This document shows, piece by piece, positions 1-12,201 of a DNA stretch of 64,000 nucleotides. Below the pieces are notes generated by a model, which did no database searches, was not told the origin of the DNA, and saw nothing but the letters and a program-made list of their open reading frames with translations. This DNA is from Agrocybe praecox (Eukaryota; Basidiomycota; Agaricomycetes; Agaricales; Agrocybaceae). The stretch lies in NCBI GenBank assembly GCA_964017145.1, contig OZ024841.1, positions 2,232,001 through 2,296,000 on the forward strand, given 5' to 3'. Each line of letters begins with the position of its first letter. Positions within the stretch are counted from its first letter, which is position 1. Position numbers and translations under genes: made by a program.

Positions 1-3000
1 GCTTGTTTCCTTTTCCAAAATTTCGTCGATAGTGATGAGATATTGTGATGTTGGTAGAACTAGACTGTGGTCGGGACCACTAGGGTCATAGGAGACTAGT
101 ACTTCGCTTGGGGAATCTGGACCCGATACACTAAAAGGCAGTAGCTCGGGTATGCACCAAAAGGTTTCTAGATGTTTGCGAGGTGAAACGGGCGGAGGAG
201 GAGCAGTTCGAGATCGGCTTCGGCTGGGCTCTGAGCGAGAGGCAATCGCGACGCCACGACCCCGCGACGCCTGCCGACCATTGCTTTCTTGTGGAAACCG
301 AGGACGTGCTCTCCTAGTTTCCTGCGGTTCTGGTGGGGCATCTTCCACACCTGGATCCGCTGCCGATCGAGTTTCTGCACCTACTCGATTAATGAGTCCA
401 GCCAGCGAAGTTACTAGACCATGGGGGTCAAAATCGTCACTGACATAATAAATACGGTGATCACGGTCAGCTCGCAAGCGAACTAGGAACTGCAGTGAAG
501 CCAGTCTGGCGCGTGAGGATTTACTGTTTCGTACGATATATAGTAACATTTCGTATACACGTAGAGCGAGTAACAAGTTTTTGTGTTCCAGGGAAAATGG
601 TGTAAACGTTAGTCGACTAAATATTTCGACTAGAGTGGACGCTGCCGAGAGGCTGCGCGAAATTGTATCAATTCCATGGCGGCGTGAGTTGGGTGATGCC
701 TCTTCTTTTGCCTCGCTTTGAGGTTGAGGTTGCGTCGACTGTGATCGAGAAGGAGTGGCTCCGGTTGCAAGAGAAGATAGAATGGACATCACAGACGGCA
801 TATCAGTATGGGTCCGTGATATTGTTGGTGAAGCGGTAGTAGTACTCGTTGCTGTTGCAGGAGAAGTAGGGGAGGTCTCGGTTGTTGGGAAATAAGACCT
901 GTCGACAATATCCTCGATGTCATTGTGATCTGAGGCAGTCGAAACCAACAAGGCAAGCCATTCTGAGATTTCCGCAGAGCGTTCCTCGTCGTTCTCGTCA
1001 TGCTCAGAGCTCCTCATCACAATTTCTTCACCAAGCATTTTCCACATGATATCAGCATCGTCAACGACAGCACCCATACTATTGCCCAGCAGCCCAGCGC
1101 AGAATTTTCGAATAAGTTCTCCCAAGGGGCGACGATACGTTGTCATATCCTTTATGCTATTATAGACGGTTTGCAGCGATTCCATAACAGCCTTTCTTGT
1201 CAACGGGCGATCCATGCTTAACATCGTATCATTAGAAAGCAAATTTTCCCAGTTGACCAACCAGTCCGCCGACGTTGGTAATAGGTCGTTTTTGTCCATC
1301 ATTAAGGACGGCAAACGGGCTGTGTTGAGATCTGTGAGATGTTCCGCGAGATGGATCAATATATTGGAGAGGAAGAAATTGCGAGTCTGAGCGTGGTCTC
1401 TCGCCAACAAAGAAGAAATTGTTCGAAGGATAGGCGATGGTGCATCGTTTGGGTGGCTAATTGGAATGATGAATGGAGTTCCATCGGAGTTCCTTTTGAG
1501 GTGTATATATATCAATTAACATACCTACGAGATTTATACCGCAACTTACTTCAAGGGACGAACATAATCGGTCAACCTCAAGACTATAAGCCCTACAACC
1601 GTTGCTTCATCTTCGTCCATCAGACTGGTATTATCGTCGCGGAGATCCAGCTCTCGAAGAATATCATTGACGACACTTGCTGCTTCTTCCAATACTTCTT
1701 CCTTCCCTTCCTTTTCTTTGTCTGACCAAGCGCGTTTCTCGGCCTCAGATTTGAGAGCAGGATCATCGAACCGATAATTTATCCACGCAGTCACGCTGTT
1801 GGCCAATATCTTCCCCAATCTTGCTGCATCCCATCCATTTCCGTGCATGCCAATGGATATCGCAGAATAGTCGTCCTTGGGCCATGCTTTCTCCATCAAA
1901 TCATCTTGTAATTCCATGTGCCCCGGTGCACCAGAATGAGAGTATCCTATAGAAGTTTCCCTCGAAATGTAGGCACGGGCAAGGCGTGCTGATAGAGCCC
2001 GACGAACATAATTTCTTAGTGTTCGATGTGCACCAAGAGATGTCATCAGTTCCAGGCGCAACATGGAGAATGGTGATGATGGTGTATAAGACAGTCTTGC
2101 CTCAGACGGAGGGAATATGTTGGCTCGGAGGATGAGCATACAAGCCGTTGCATAGGGACCTGAAAAAAGGCCATTTAAGGTCTCGGATATCTTTTCTTCA
2201 ACAGTGTTCTTCTTCTTTGACTGCATTAATACTGATAGGCGTGGCAAGGGTGAGTCACAGAAGGCCAGAGCTCGGAAAAGGAGGGGAAGTATTACATTCA
2301 AATGTGTCGGGGGCAAGGTTTTCATGTGAGACGATAAATGGTTTAGGTATAAACCTGCGGCGAATTCAGCTGCATATTTGTAGATAGAATATGGAACAGG
2401 GCCTTGAGGAGTGGAAGAAATAGGTGGAGTAGAAGAAGAAGATGCTGAAGAAGTGTTTCGGCGATGCGATCTTGCAGCAGAGACGACGTTTGAGGTGCTT
2501 GTGGAGGCCATATTCGCCGAATCCTTATCTTTATCGACCAATGACACGCATCCATCGACTAAGCTGGCATAAAAGTCCAGAACTTCAACCACCTTGGTAT
2601 CCCGAATTCTCGAGGCGTTCTGTGGTTTGGTCATGATTTCGCTTAGGAACTTGACAAGAAGTTCCATACTCCTTTCGCGCTCAGTGGTCTCAGCGCGGTC
2701 GGTTGAGGCAGAGGATTTTAGCAAACCTTCGAAGGCGCCCTTAATCCAGTTTTGAAGAAGGTCAATCAGGTCGTTTTCCATCCCCATAATCTCTGTTCCG
2801 TATCTGGTGAGGGCTCTCAGTGCCTTGAACTTTGGTTCCCATAATTCCATTCCCCAACTAGAATTTCCTAGAAATAGAGAAAGGTATGAAAGCCTTTCTG
2901 CTGTCGCCAATGCCATCGATTCGTGGTTTTCCCAGTATGAAGACAAGATGTCGTAACCTGCGGCTTGTACCGATGCTGGAAATTTCGCATCGTCACAGAG

Positions 3001-3276
3001 GGAATTGAGGATCGGGTTCAGGATTTCACGTCTGGGGAGTGGAGAGCAATTCGATAAAATGGTGGCTAAAGAACGGGCCTGGGCTAAACTGGGAACAGCT
3101 GGGGGACTGAGAGCTTGAATCAGGGCTTCCAATGAAAGGGTCGGTGGGTTGACCTGAACGGGCTCTGGAGGACTAATTGGGTCCCTACGGGTCTTTGTCC
3201 ATGGGAAAGAACCGAAAGATGTTGTATTGGCCCTAGCACGCGGCCTAGTTGTTGGCTCTCCTTCTTGACGGGACAT
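1..3276 (-). CDS. TSC2: Tuberin (TSC2) homologue, N-terminal part, runs off left edge
   Basis: Two exons are visible on the minus strand: 1550-3276 and 1-1492. They are separated by a 57-nt intron (1493-1549, GTAAGT donor, AG acceptor), and the frame continues across it (AA|G = Lys). The start is the ATG at 3276, giving MSRQEGEPTTRPRAR. The first 576 residues are helical and resemble the tuberin N-terminal (DUF3384) region, with segments such as GTEIMGMENDLIDLLQNW and ILSSYWENHE. The second exon is open to base 1 (about 500 residues). It contains FLVRLRADRDHRIYYV and ETFWCIPELLPF, which resemble the middle of fungal TSC2 proteins. Known family role: GTPase-activating protein for Rheb in the TSC complex, restraining TORC1. 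The C-terminal RapGAP domain would lie outside the window, so the GAP activity cannot be checked. The family call rests on pattern recognition. Confidence 0.72.
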
Positions 3277-3735
3277 TCATGAAGACAACGAGAACCGGCT
3301 TGGAAAGAGTACCTGCGCTACTTTACGACCGACAGCACACGATTGAGAACAGTGTATAAGTATTGCAGCTCTGCAAAGAGATATACCTTTTTGAAGGAGT
3401 TGGCACCGATATAATAGATGACCAACCTGCAGTAGATGATGGTAAGTACCTTGGTACGTACGCGAGTCCATTATCCAAAATTCCAGATTCTAACGTGTCA
3501 CATGCTTTAATCCTCTCCAATTGAGCCTCACGCGCGTCTAATATTTATCTTTGAGGATCGGCAAGATTGTTTGTTCAAAAGATTACAGACACAAGAAGGG
3601 TATCTATTGTTTCACACAAAGTACTACCCAAAATCAAAGTCCGAAAAAAGCTAGTACACCATATTTTACGACACATGAATAGGTCCTTCAATGTCACTCC
3701 TAATACTAGTATGTGTGTCAATGTTCGAAGTTCTT

Positions 3736-4542
3736 TTACTGAGGGTCGCTGATGGGAACTCCATTCTTGCACCATCCATCAGAGTTGATGATGAAGTCAA
3801 TAGATCCGTCTGGTTGGCTTTGTCCACCACGGTTGTCAGCAGTTGACGCGTCATGGCACTTGGTGAACAAGGAACAGGTAAGTTGAGTGCTTCCTCCTTT
3901 GCCATTGACGTCGTGGTATGCTACAAGAGTGCAGCCATGTCAGGGGCGATGACAATGATGTAAAAAGAGATAACCCACAGTTAGCAAAGTTGCATCCTTG
4001 CACCGTATTGCACATATCTTTGCATTCTATAAAATATACATTAGCCATCCTATCATTTGATTTTAGAACACAACTTACGAGCAACAGTGTCCACAAGGCC
4101 AAATGTCTGGAAGTCATCTGCCTGGGTAGCGCCAGTGATGTTGCTGAAAGTTTGAGTGTATCCATCGTTGGGTGGGGGTGGGTTGTGTGGGTGTGGGACT
4201 GGGCATTGAAGAGCATAGGGGAAGAACTTCAGAATCTTGCATATAATCTAGAAGGTTCATTGTAAAAATCCTTTTCTGAGGGAACGAATATTTAAAATAA
4301 GGTCATACCCCGACAAGGCATGGAAGGTCCTTGTAAGCAAATGGATTATCTCCATAGTACCAGCCTGGCTTAGAGCCGTGGATCCAGGGCGCGTGTGGGG
4401 CGTTGTATCCAGTGTTAGCCGTCAAGTCGAACCCAAGAATATCGAAAAGACTGAAGCCAATGGATCGAGCCTGTGTCAGAGGAGAGGCGGATACCCCAGA
4501 GAGGACAAGAGTGGTGGCGGCGAAAACTTTGGCGAAGCGCAT
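3736..4542 (-). CDS. Small secreted fungal protein, 207 aa, four exons
   Basis: Four exons join cleanly: 4309-4542, 4079-4235, 3979-4026 and 3736-3920. All borders are GT/AG and the total is 624 nt including the stop. The protein starts MRFAKVFAATTLVLSGVSAS, a convincing signal peptide. The C-terminal half contains QCKDMCNTVQGCNFANSYHD, then STQLTCSLFTKCHDA, and ends with FIINSDGWCKNG. This resembles a Cys-containing secreted family common in Agaricomycetes, sometimes named fruit-body specific protein. I know no biochemical function. The start at 4542 is preferred over an upstream in-frame Met because it begins exactly at the signal peptide. A hydrophobic N-terminus plus at least seven cysteines fits an extracellular protein. 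Confidence 0.68.
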
Positions 4543-5793
4543 CGTGCAAATAAAAGGACCTGAAGCAAGGGATAGGCTTAAGGAGAACAATAAACGCGCT
4601 TTTCTTTTATACCACCAGGAGGCCGATTAAGAGGAGATCTTTTATTACGATTCATTCGTGTCTAGGTACCTGAAAACGCGCTTCTTGTGTGAGACTGTGC
4701 CTACATCCAAGCGAAAAATTACATCGGCTTACCCTCATCAATGTTTTCACGCAGTCAAACACCTCTGACAGTTGATCCGGGACCTTGAATTTAACTTAAG
4801 CCTGCCAACGCCTGTATTGCCTTCAAAATTCCTGGCACGGAGACTGTAAAAGTTGTTTAATCATGACCGTTGAATTGGAAGCTAATGTGAGTTTATTCAC
4901 CTACGGGTGTCGGAAGAGCTTAGGAAAGCTTCGAGATACTTTTCCTAGAGCTTGAATTGCAGCCGGCCACGTAAAAATCAGTGAGTATAAGCAGTGATCC
5001 TTCCATATGATGTCCCGTTCGACGTTCCATATCACCTTCCAAAACCCATTGATAGACATTAAAGTGCTTTGGCGGACTTTTGGCGATAGGATCAGTCAGA
5101 ACAACGCGCTGCCGATGAAGGACAAGGTACCTATGCGCCGCAGACAAATGCCGCATAAGTATAGCCGGCACTACACTTGCGTCTCTTGCAAGCGGAGGGG
5201 GCGAAATTTGAAAGAACGTCTTAAAGTAAAGATTCTGGGTTCTGAATGTTCCTTGGTAATGCTATCTGAGAACGTCAGGGAAAATATTTAGTGTAAATTA
5301 TTGACTGTTGTGTATATGGGATGTTGTTGTTGAGCGATCGAGAAAGCGAATATCATCAAGAAGAGACGCACAAAGTTAATTTGATAGGTGAACGTTTGAA
5401 CGTTTGGAGCCCGTCAACTCAGGACATCAAATACCAGTCACAGTAGACACTCAACATCTGTCACTGCAGCGGGTGTTAACACCGGTTAAAACGTTTTCCT
5501 CGTGTGATACTGAATGTATCCTGGTACAAAGGTGATCTCGCCAAGGCCCGAAATTGATGGAAAGTTATTCGTAGATGATCGATGATCATTCATGAGAAAA
5601 TTGTTGAACACTTGACAGTCATGATCTGAAATATGCAGGCGAACATTTCGTGATGCTGGTATTTCGCTGTCTTCAAACATTGGGCTCGGAGAAAACTTAT
5701 TGAGTTTCTCAGCCAAGTGATTCATTGAAATCAACAAACGTGAATTTAAGAGATATTTGGGTATAAATCCCGCTTACGTGAAAATACTCTTTA
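4543..5793. other. Intergenic stretch, no recognisable gene
   Basis: About 1.25 kb lies between the secreted-protein gene and the permease gene. Short open frames exist at 4920-5171 and 5486-5737 on the minus strand. They have no recognisable domain and no splice partners I can defend. The part nearest 4543 should hold the promoter of the secreted gene. Confidence 0.5.
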
Positions 5794-7987
5794 TCAAGAC
5801 AGATCTTTCTCTTTGATTTCTACACTGTCTCCTTGCTGGCTCGACGCGTCTTCCGCGATATTCGCGAGGTAGTCGTCGCCAAGAATCGCATGGTCCATGT
5901 AAGTCTCCGTCGCAGGAAAAATCCTCGATAAGACCCAATAAACGGCAGACGCCGAGAAAAACTAAAAGGGCAAGTCAGTAGTGTGCAGTTGTATTGATAC
6001 TTGCATACATACTCCATACAACCAAGCAATGTCGAACAAGAAGGATGTGTTTCCGACTTTGATTTTAGGGTTGATATCGTTTATTAAGCCTGGTAGCGCT
6101 GGAGCTATGGATATTAAGAGGGTAACGGCAGCTCTCCAATTCTGGTAACGAGAACGAGTCAACTTCAATCTTCAAGCGGTGGGGCGTGAACCAATGTCAC
6201 GTACAATTCCATTCCAATATCGATATCTCCCTTGAGGATCGTACATAGCAGGAACATCGACCTTACCCTGATGCAAAATCCAATACTAGTGATAAAAAGG
6301 TCAGTTCCTTCTCAGAGTCATACGCGCCATGGAACACCCTACATCAACCACCATACTAATCGAGGAGCGCAAGATTATCATGTGAGAAGTTGCGAGGGAA
6401 GTATGAGGAAGCAGAGGCTTACATTCCGGCAAATGGACCGAGGAAGATAGTGTATCCCGACATAAACGACAAAAATCCCGGGGCGGATGCAAGAATTTCC
6501 CAAGGGCACATAACCCATCCTCCGATAATAGCACAGATCACCTGGCCGCGTCTTATGTTGATATATCTAGGGAATAAGGCCATCATATCGTTGGCTGCGC
6601 TAAGACTGTTCGCTGATATATTGGTCCCCAGGGTAGCAAGAATGAAGCTGAAGGAGGCGAAAAAGGCTGCTGCTCTGTTGTCCCAGCGATCTATAAGATG
6701 GAGGGGGTCCCATAGAACTTCACCGTATAATACTGTACCAGCCGACGTAACAGCAACCCCTAGGGATAGAAACATGAATAAAAGACAATCTAAGTTATAG
6801 GTCTATAGTTTCTCACCAAGGAAGCCAACGAGTGTGAACGCCACCGGAATAATAGCTAGCTGGACATATTGCCTGAATTACGAATCAGAGAAAGAAAGTC
6901 AGAGGAACAGAAGCAGTAAGTAGCTTACGATCTCTCGTTTTTAGCATATCTCTGAAATTCATCAAAGTAAATCAGACGTCTGCTGAGTAACTAATGAAAA
7001 ACGTACAGTGAAATCGGGTATATTGACCGCCAATGTGGAGTATATTCCCAAAGCACTATTCAGGGAACTTAACCATGCCCAGCTGAAAGAACTACCGCTC
7101 AAGCTTGCATGAGCTGGATTTAAACTGACACTAGCCGGAACTTTCACGAATGACCAGATGAGAATGCTCAGCCAAGCAATGGGCACGATAATCCCCTTCA
7201 AGGTAAAAAGATGCCTGACATTTTGAGGCGACAAGAGCATGAGAGGGAGTTGGATAAGCCAATAAATGACGTAGCACATCATTCCTGTAAGGGGACGAAT
7301 CTATCAGCAACTTTTCTTGCGGGACTTGCTGTGATTCGAACTGACCGACGGTCGTTATATTGGCAGATTCAGGTAAATGATTGGGTATACGTGCAGTAGA
7401 CGGCCAGATTGCTTTTAACATCTGGTACACGCACTCAGAACCGGTATAGGTCTTGTTGAATCGGTGAGTATAATAAAACATAAATTGTTATACAAATAAA
7501 TTCACCTGAACACCGAACCAGAACATGGAAAGAATGATACGACTAACGACGCTAAAATAGCTTAGCCAGAACCCAAAGGAAGAACGGTTGAGTACGGGAA
7601 ATGCTATATGTAATCGTGCGCCGATGGTTCCGTTAAGAACCATAACAATCTGACAATAATACGAACGAACTCAGAATCGCCACACGAGAATATCCAACAC
7701 ACAAGTGGGATTACACATACCGCGATGATAGTGTTCCCCACCGCTATTGCAGGAAGCGCCTGACGCCATGAAAGGCCGATTGCAATCATTGAGCTGGCAA
7801 GTTGCCAAACGGCAGCATTCGTGGCATCTGAAACCCAATATGCAATGAAAGACCAGGTAGTCCACTTGCGGTCTTGAGGTAAGACTGGGTCCATATCATA
7901 GTTGCTCCATCTCGATGAAGGACCAAACTTGGAAGGCCGTTGTTCATCGAGCGCCCATTGGGAAGGTTTGAAAAAACGGTTCTTCAT
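5794..7987 (-). CDS. NCS1-family nucleobase permease (uracil/allantoin type)
   Basis: This multi-exon gene has a start at 7987 (MKNRFFKPSQWALDEQRP) and a stop at 5794-5796. Clear early exons are 7721-7987, 7506-7649 and 7346-7451; later ones are separated by many introns of about 50-60 nt. Family motifs appear in order: FIAYWVSDATNAAVW and SWRQALPAI (TM1-2), NGTIGARLHIAFPVLNRSSF, TYTGSECVYQML, VNIPDFTRYAKN, LGTNISANSLSAANDM, and GKVDVPAMYDPQGRYRYWNG followed by NWRAAVTLL near the C-terminus. Together these match fungal uracil, allantoin or uridine permeases. Known role: proton-coupled uptake of nucleobases or related compounds across the plasma membrane. Substrate cannot be decided from sequence alone. 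An in-frame Met at 8029 is possible but gives an untypical N-terminus. Confidence 0.85.
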
Positions 7988-8775
7988 CGTAGGTGGAGGT
8001 TGTTGTAGAATGAACCTGAGAAACAACAACTAAACGGCGCTGCCGATCAAGTCAGCTAACCATATGCGAGATGTCCATTATATATGTAGGAGACAGAAAT
8101 ATGTATATAAAATGGGCATAGATAAGCTGATAGGGTGGTCCATACTAAGGGAGGAAGCTGTAGCAAAATATAGGGTGAAGTTACTTACTGCAAAATTTGT
8201 CTTGGCCGTCGAGAATCGGAATCGTACCTATAGATATTTGGAATCTTTAAGGCACATTTGCGAAGGTATAAACATGTTTTCTGAAGGGACCCATATCCCC
8301 AAGGGCAACCCGAAGATAAGGAGTATCGGCTCCTTTGAAGATAGGAAAAACATGGGACTTCTCACTGCCTGGTGGGGTAACGGTGGGTTGGCCATGATCT
8401 ATTATTGATAGTGGGATTTTTTAGATGGCCTCCTGAACAATACTTATTGTTTAATAATAAAAAACAGGCTGGTCCCTTTGATTCTCTTGATCCTTGGCGG
8501 CGAGCATTTTACTTCGTCCTATTTCTCGCATAGTAGTGAAAGAACTCCAAGGGAAATAATGTAGCCAACTCCGATGTGTGAGACAGTCTGAGTGGAGTGG
8601 ATGTGGATTCATTTTGAATTTGAATTTCGTAACAGTGAACACTACCTCACGTGATGGTGCGTCAGGACTCAGTAGATAGTGTCACTGTTCACACCATTTA
8701 GCCGAAGACCGACTGTCAAGCTCTCAAGTTTGGACTGAACTCATCTACTCTACCTGGCTTACCTTTCTATTATGA
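7988..8775. promoter_or_regulatory. Divergent intergenic region between permease (-) and FIG4 (+)
   Basis: The 788 bp between two divergent starts hold both promoters. I see no convincing gene; the open frame at 8064-8408 has no recognisable domain. No specific transcription-factor site is claimed. Confidence 0.45.
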
Positions 8776-11700
8776 ATGCAGGATCCACGATCTACGGTTA
8801 AAAAAGGTGATGATATAGACGTGAAAAATTCCAGTTTAGGAGAGTCGCTCCACCATCCCTCTGATATGTCCCTCCCGGACCAACCAGAAAGCTCTTTGAC
8901 CGAAGGGCAGCGTCAACCTCAGAAGGATGGAAACAACGAGAGGAAACAAACCATCTTACTCCCGAATCCACCACGGTCATCTTCTTCAGCCTTTAATAAG
9001 TTCATGCTTTATGAAAACCGTCTACGTTTTTACATCATTGCCTCAAACGCTTCAGACTCTCGCCACCGTATAATCAAAATCGACAGGACTACTCCGGATG
9101 ATGAGCTCAATATTGTGGAAGATGAAGCAGAATATACTGGCAAACAAATGAGTGCAATGTTGAAGATGCTCGACGATGGCAACCGAGCATCAGGCGGTTT
9201 AGGAAAACCGCGCATCTTTTTTGGAATAGCAGGCATGTTGAACCACAATCTGTTTTTCCTTTGAAAATTAAGGGCGATCAACAACAGGGTTTGTTCGCTT
9301 TACTGCTGGTTGGTATATGATCCTCGTCTCCAAGCGCTCTGTCGTTGCCCTCCTAGGAGGCCACTACCTATATCATTGCGAAAATTCCGATATCATTCCG
9401 ATATCTTCCAATCATAAGAGCGAGAAACCTGCAGAGGAGCAACGGTTGATGAACATCTTTAAGCAAGTTGACATGTCGAAAAACTTCTACTTTAGGTGAT
9501 TAACTGCTTGAAGCATATAATCCTAGTTTTAGCTCAACTGAACGCGTGTAGTTACACTTATGACTTGACTTCCACTCTTCAGCATAACTTAACGGGCCCG
9601 GTGCGCGTTGGCCACAACAATTGGCCAATAAATGACAGATTTGCATGGAATTTCCACATGCTCACTTCGCCATTTGTACGTCACGAAAAAGCCCCTTTGA
9701 CACATAACTGGTTGCTACCTTTGGTTCACGGCCATGTTGACCAAGCGAGTGCGTTTGATTTCATCTTGCTTCAAATTCTTTTCTTTCTCAACAATTGAGA
9801 CAGAGTTGACCGTTCTTGGACGCGTTGTCTTTGTGACGCTGATTGCCCGAAGGTCCCGTCATTTTGCTGGGGCACGATACCTGAAGAGGGGTGTTAATGA
9901 TGAGGTAAAACAGTTCGTTCTACTTTTTCTCTGGTTTACCCTCATAAGATTTGACAGGGTAATGTAGCGAATGAAGTTGAAACAGAACAGATTGTTTGTG
10001 AAGCCTTGACAACCCCCTTTTACTACCCGGATCGCAATGATGCACAACGTGGAAATCGACGTCCCAGTCCAAACTATACTAGCTATGTCCAAGTGAGGTT
10101 TTTTCGATGTAATTCTCTCCTCCAAGCCTGATCCATGACAACAGTACAGAGGAAGCATTCCTATATATTGGACCCAAGAAACAACTAGCATGAGTCCCAA
10201 ACCGCCTATCGAAAGTACGTATTACTTCTCAAACGATGCGTTTTGCTCACAGGCCATTGTTACAGTAAGCGTTGTAGATCCTTTTTATACTGCGGCTTCC
10301 CGTCATTTTGACGACCTTTTCAAACGTTACGGGGCACCTATTACCATCTTGAATCTGATCAAAAGACGTGAACCTGTTCCTCGCGAATCAAAATTACTTG
10401 ATGAATATACGCAATGTGTACGATATCTCAACCAATTCTTGCCGAAAGAGAAAAAAATGGTTTACCGTGCTTGGGACATGTCACGGGCTTACAAAGAGTA
10501 TGTCTTCTATTCGACTTTACACGCGTGACGTAACCTAACTATTATGGATAGGAAGACCCAGGATGTTATCAGTTACCTTGAAGACATAGCTGAAGAGTCT
10601 ATCCAAATGACGAAGTTTTTTCATACGGGCCCGGAACCATACTCTCATTATCTAAATTCAGAAGACGAGTAAGCATTAATTTGCTTACCCACCATATGCT
10701 CTCATCAATAAATTCATCGTGCTCAGGGAAAATAGGTCCTGGAGAAACACCATGTCCCTTCAAATTGGACTAGCTAGGACCAATTGTGTTGACTGCCTGG
10801 ATCGTACAAATGCTGCTCAGTTCGTTTTCGGGAAAAGGGCACTTGGGCATCAACTTTACGCGCTCGGCGTAGTAGAAAGCCCTAATTTGGCCTTCGACTC
10901 AGATGCAGTCAATATGTTAACAGAAATGTACCACGATCATGGCGATTGTAAGATTCTGTTCTTTTTCCTTGTTACGTTGGGCACTGATGACGTCTGTGAA
11001 CAGCGATTGCCTTGCAATACACTGGTAGTGCTCTGGTCAATCGAGTGGAAACATATCGAAGAATGCCCCACTGGAACAGCCATTCTCGTGATATCATAGA
11101 GAACATCAGACGTTTTTACACGAACTCCTTGTTAGGTCAGTACATGAGCTACATTCTCAATCTACTAGATTGCTAAGACTTATGCCTAGATGCCGATAAA
11201 CAAACTGCAATCAATCTCTTTCTGGGAGTGGAAAAGGAGCGTGCTATCATACACCCTCCTGTGAGAGGCGGGTATCAAAAATGGTTCCACCCAGAAAATT
11301 TAGAACCGGCTCGTACATTGGAAGAAGCGATGATCGCCCTTCGAGACTTCGCAGAATATAAGGGGGATTTTTGGGTGGAATATTATCGACCTCTGTTGTT
11401 CACATCCCTTGGGAAACATTTCGCATACTCGATGAACAGCACTCTGAAGCTTCCCGGGTAAATTGTTTTGTGATTTTCTGTAACATTGCTAAATAATACC
11501 TGTTGTCTATCTAGGAAGACAGCCAGGGATATGAATCATAGCCCATTCGAGCCGCATGGGTACCGTCCTGGAACCGGCGACCCACAGTCGAGGCACGTCG
11601 CGTACTCTTTTTTATGTAGACATTGCTTTTCTAAACAAGAACTTATGTCTTCAGAGTCGTCCAAGGAGTCAGGCGCTGGATGGGTTCCCGCAACTCCTCA

Positions 11701-12096
11701 CAACAGCAGAAAGCTCGAGGGAAATCTGTCGTAAAGACCGAAGTCCTGATGCAAACTCGTGAACAACATTTAGACAAGAATTCTACCGCTGCAGTGGCAG
11801 AGGCAGCTCTTAATCCGAAAGTATCAGAGGAAGAAGAAACTGAATATCAAGGGTATATTGATCAATGTCAAGAGCTATTAGACGCCCCCAGTACTTATGG
11901 AGAAAGGAAGGACCTGGAGATATATAGCTCGGCAGTTCAAATAGCTAAAGGTGATGGATTGGATCTGTGGCCGGAAGAGATCCCAAAAGAATTCATCGCG
12001 TACACCAACCGTCAGTCTGCAGGATATAGTGGCAACGGAAACAGAGAGGCATTCCCTGTCTCATTCAATTATGAGCGTTGGCTGGATGGATTATAG
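8776..12096 (+). CDS. FIG4: FIG4-type polyphosphoinositide phosphatase (SAC domain)
   Basis: The gene begins at ATG 8776 and ends at TAG 12094-12096, with about ten short introns. Exon pieces read in order: [98 protein letters not shown] and [19 protein letters not shown]. The catalytic CX5R(T) motif is [14 protein letters not shown] at about 10,785-10,830. The protein ends [18 protein letters not shown]. The [14 protein letters not shown] and RGSIP motifs are typical of SAC phosphatases, and the N- and C-terminal blocks fit FIG4. Known role: PI(3,5)P2 5-phosphatase that also activates Fab1/PIKfyve with Vac14 at the vacuole or endosome. The first intron (9233-9287) seems to use a GC donor (AG|GCATGT), because only that junction keeps the SAC reading frame. 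Confidence 0.85.
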
Positions 12097-12201
12097 ACCT
12101 AGAAAGCTTTGTATGATTTTTTTTACTTCAAGTTAAAATAATCAGTCTTCCTACAATGTATTTGGTATATATATCTACTGGAATTACGATGCGTAGACAA
12201 A

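Noticed and set aside
5486..5737. Small minus-strand gene between the secreted protein and the permease
   Set aside because: No signal peptide, domain or clear splice partner; kept as intergenic.
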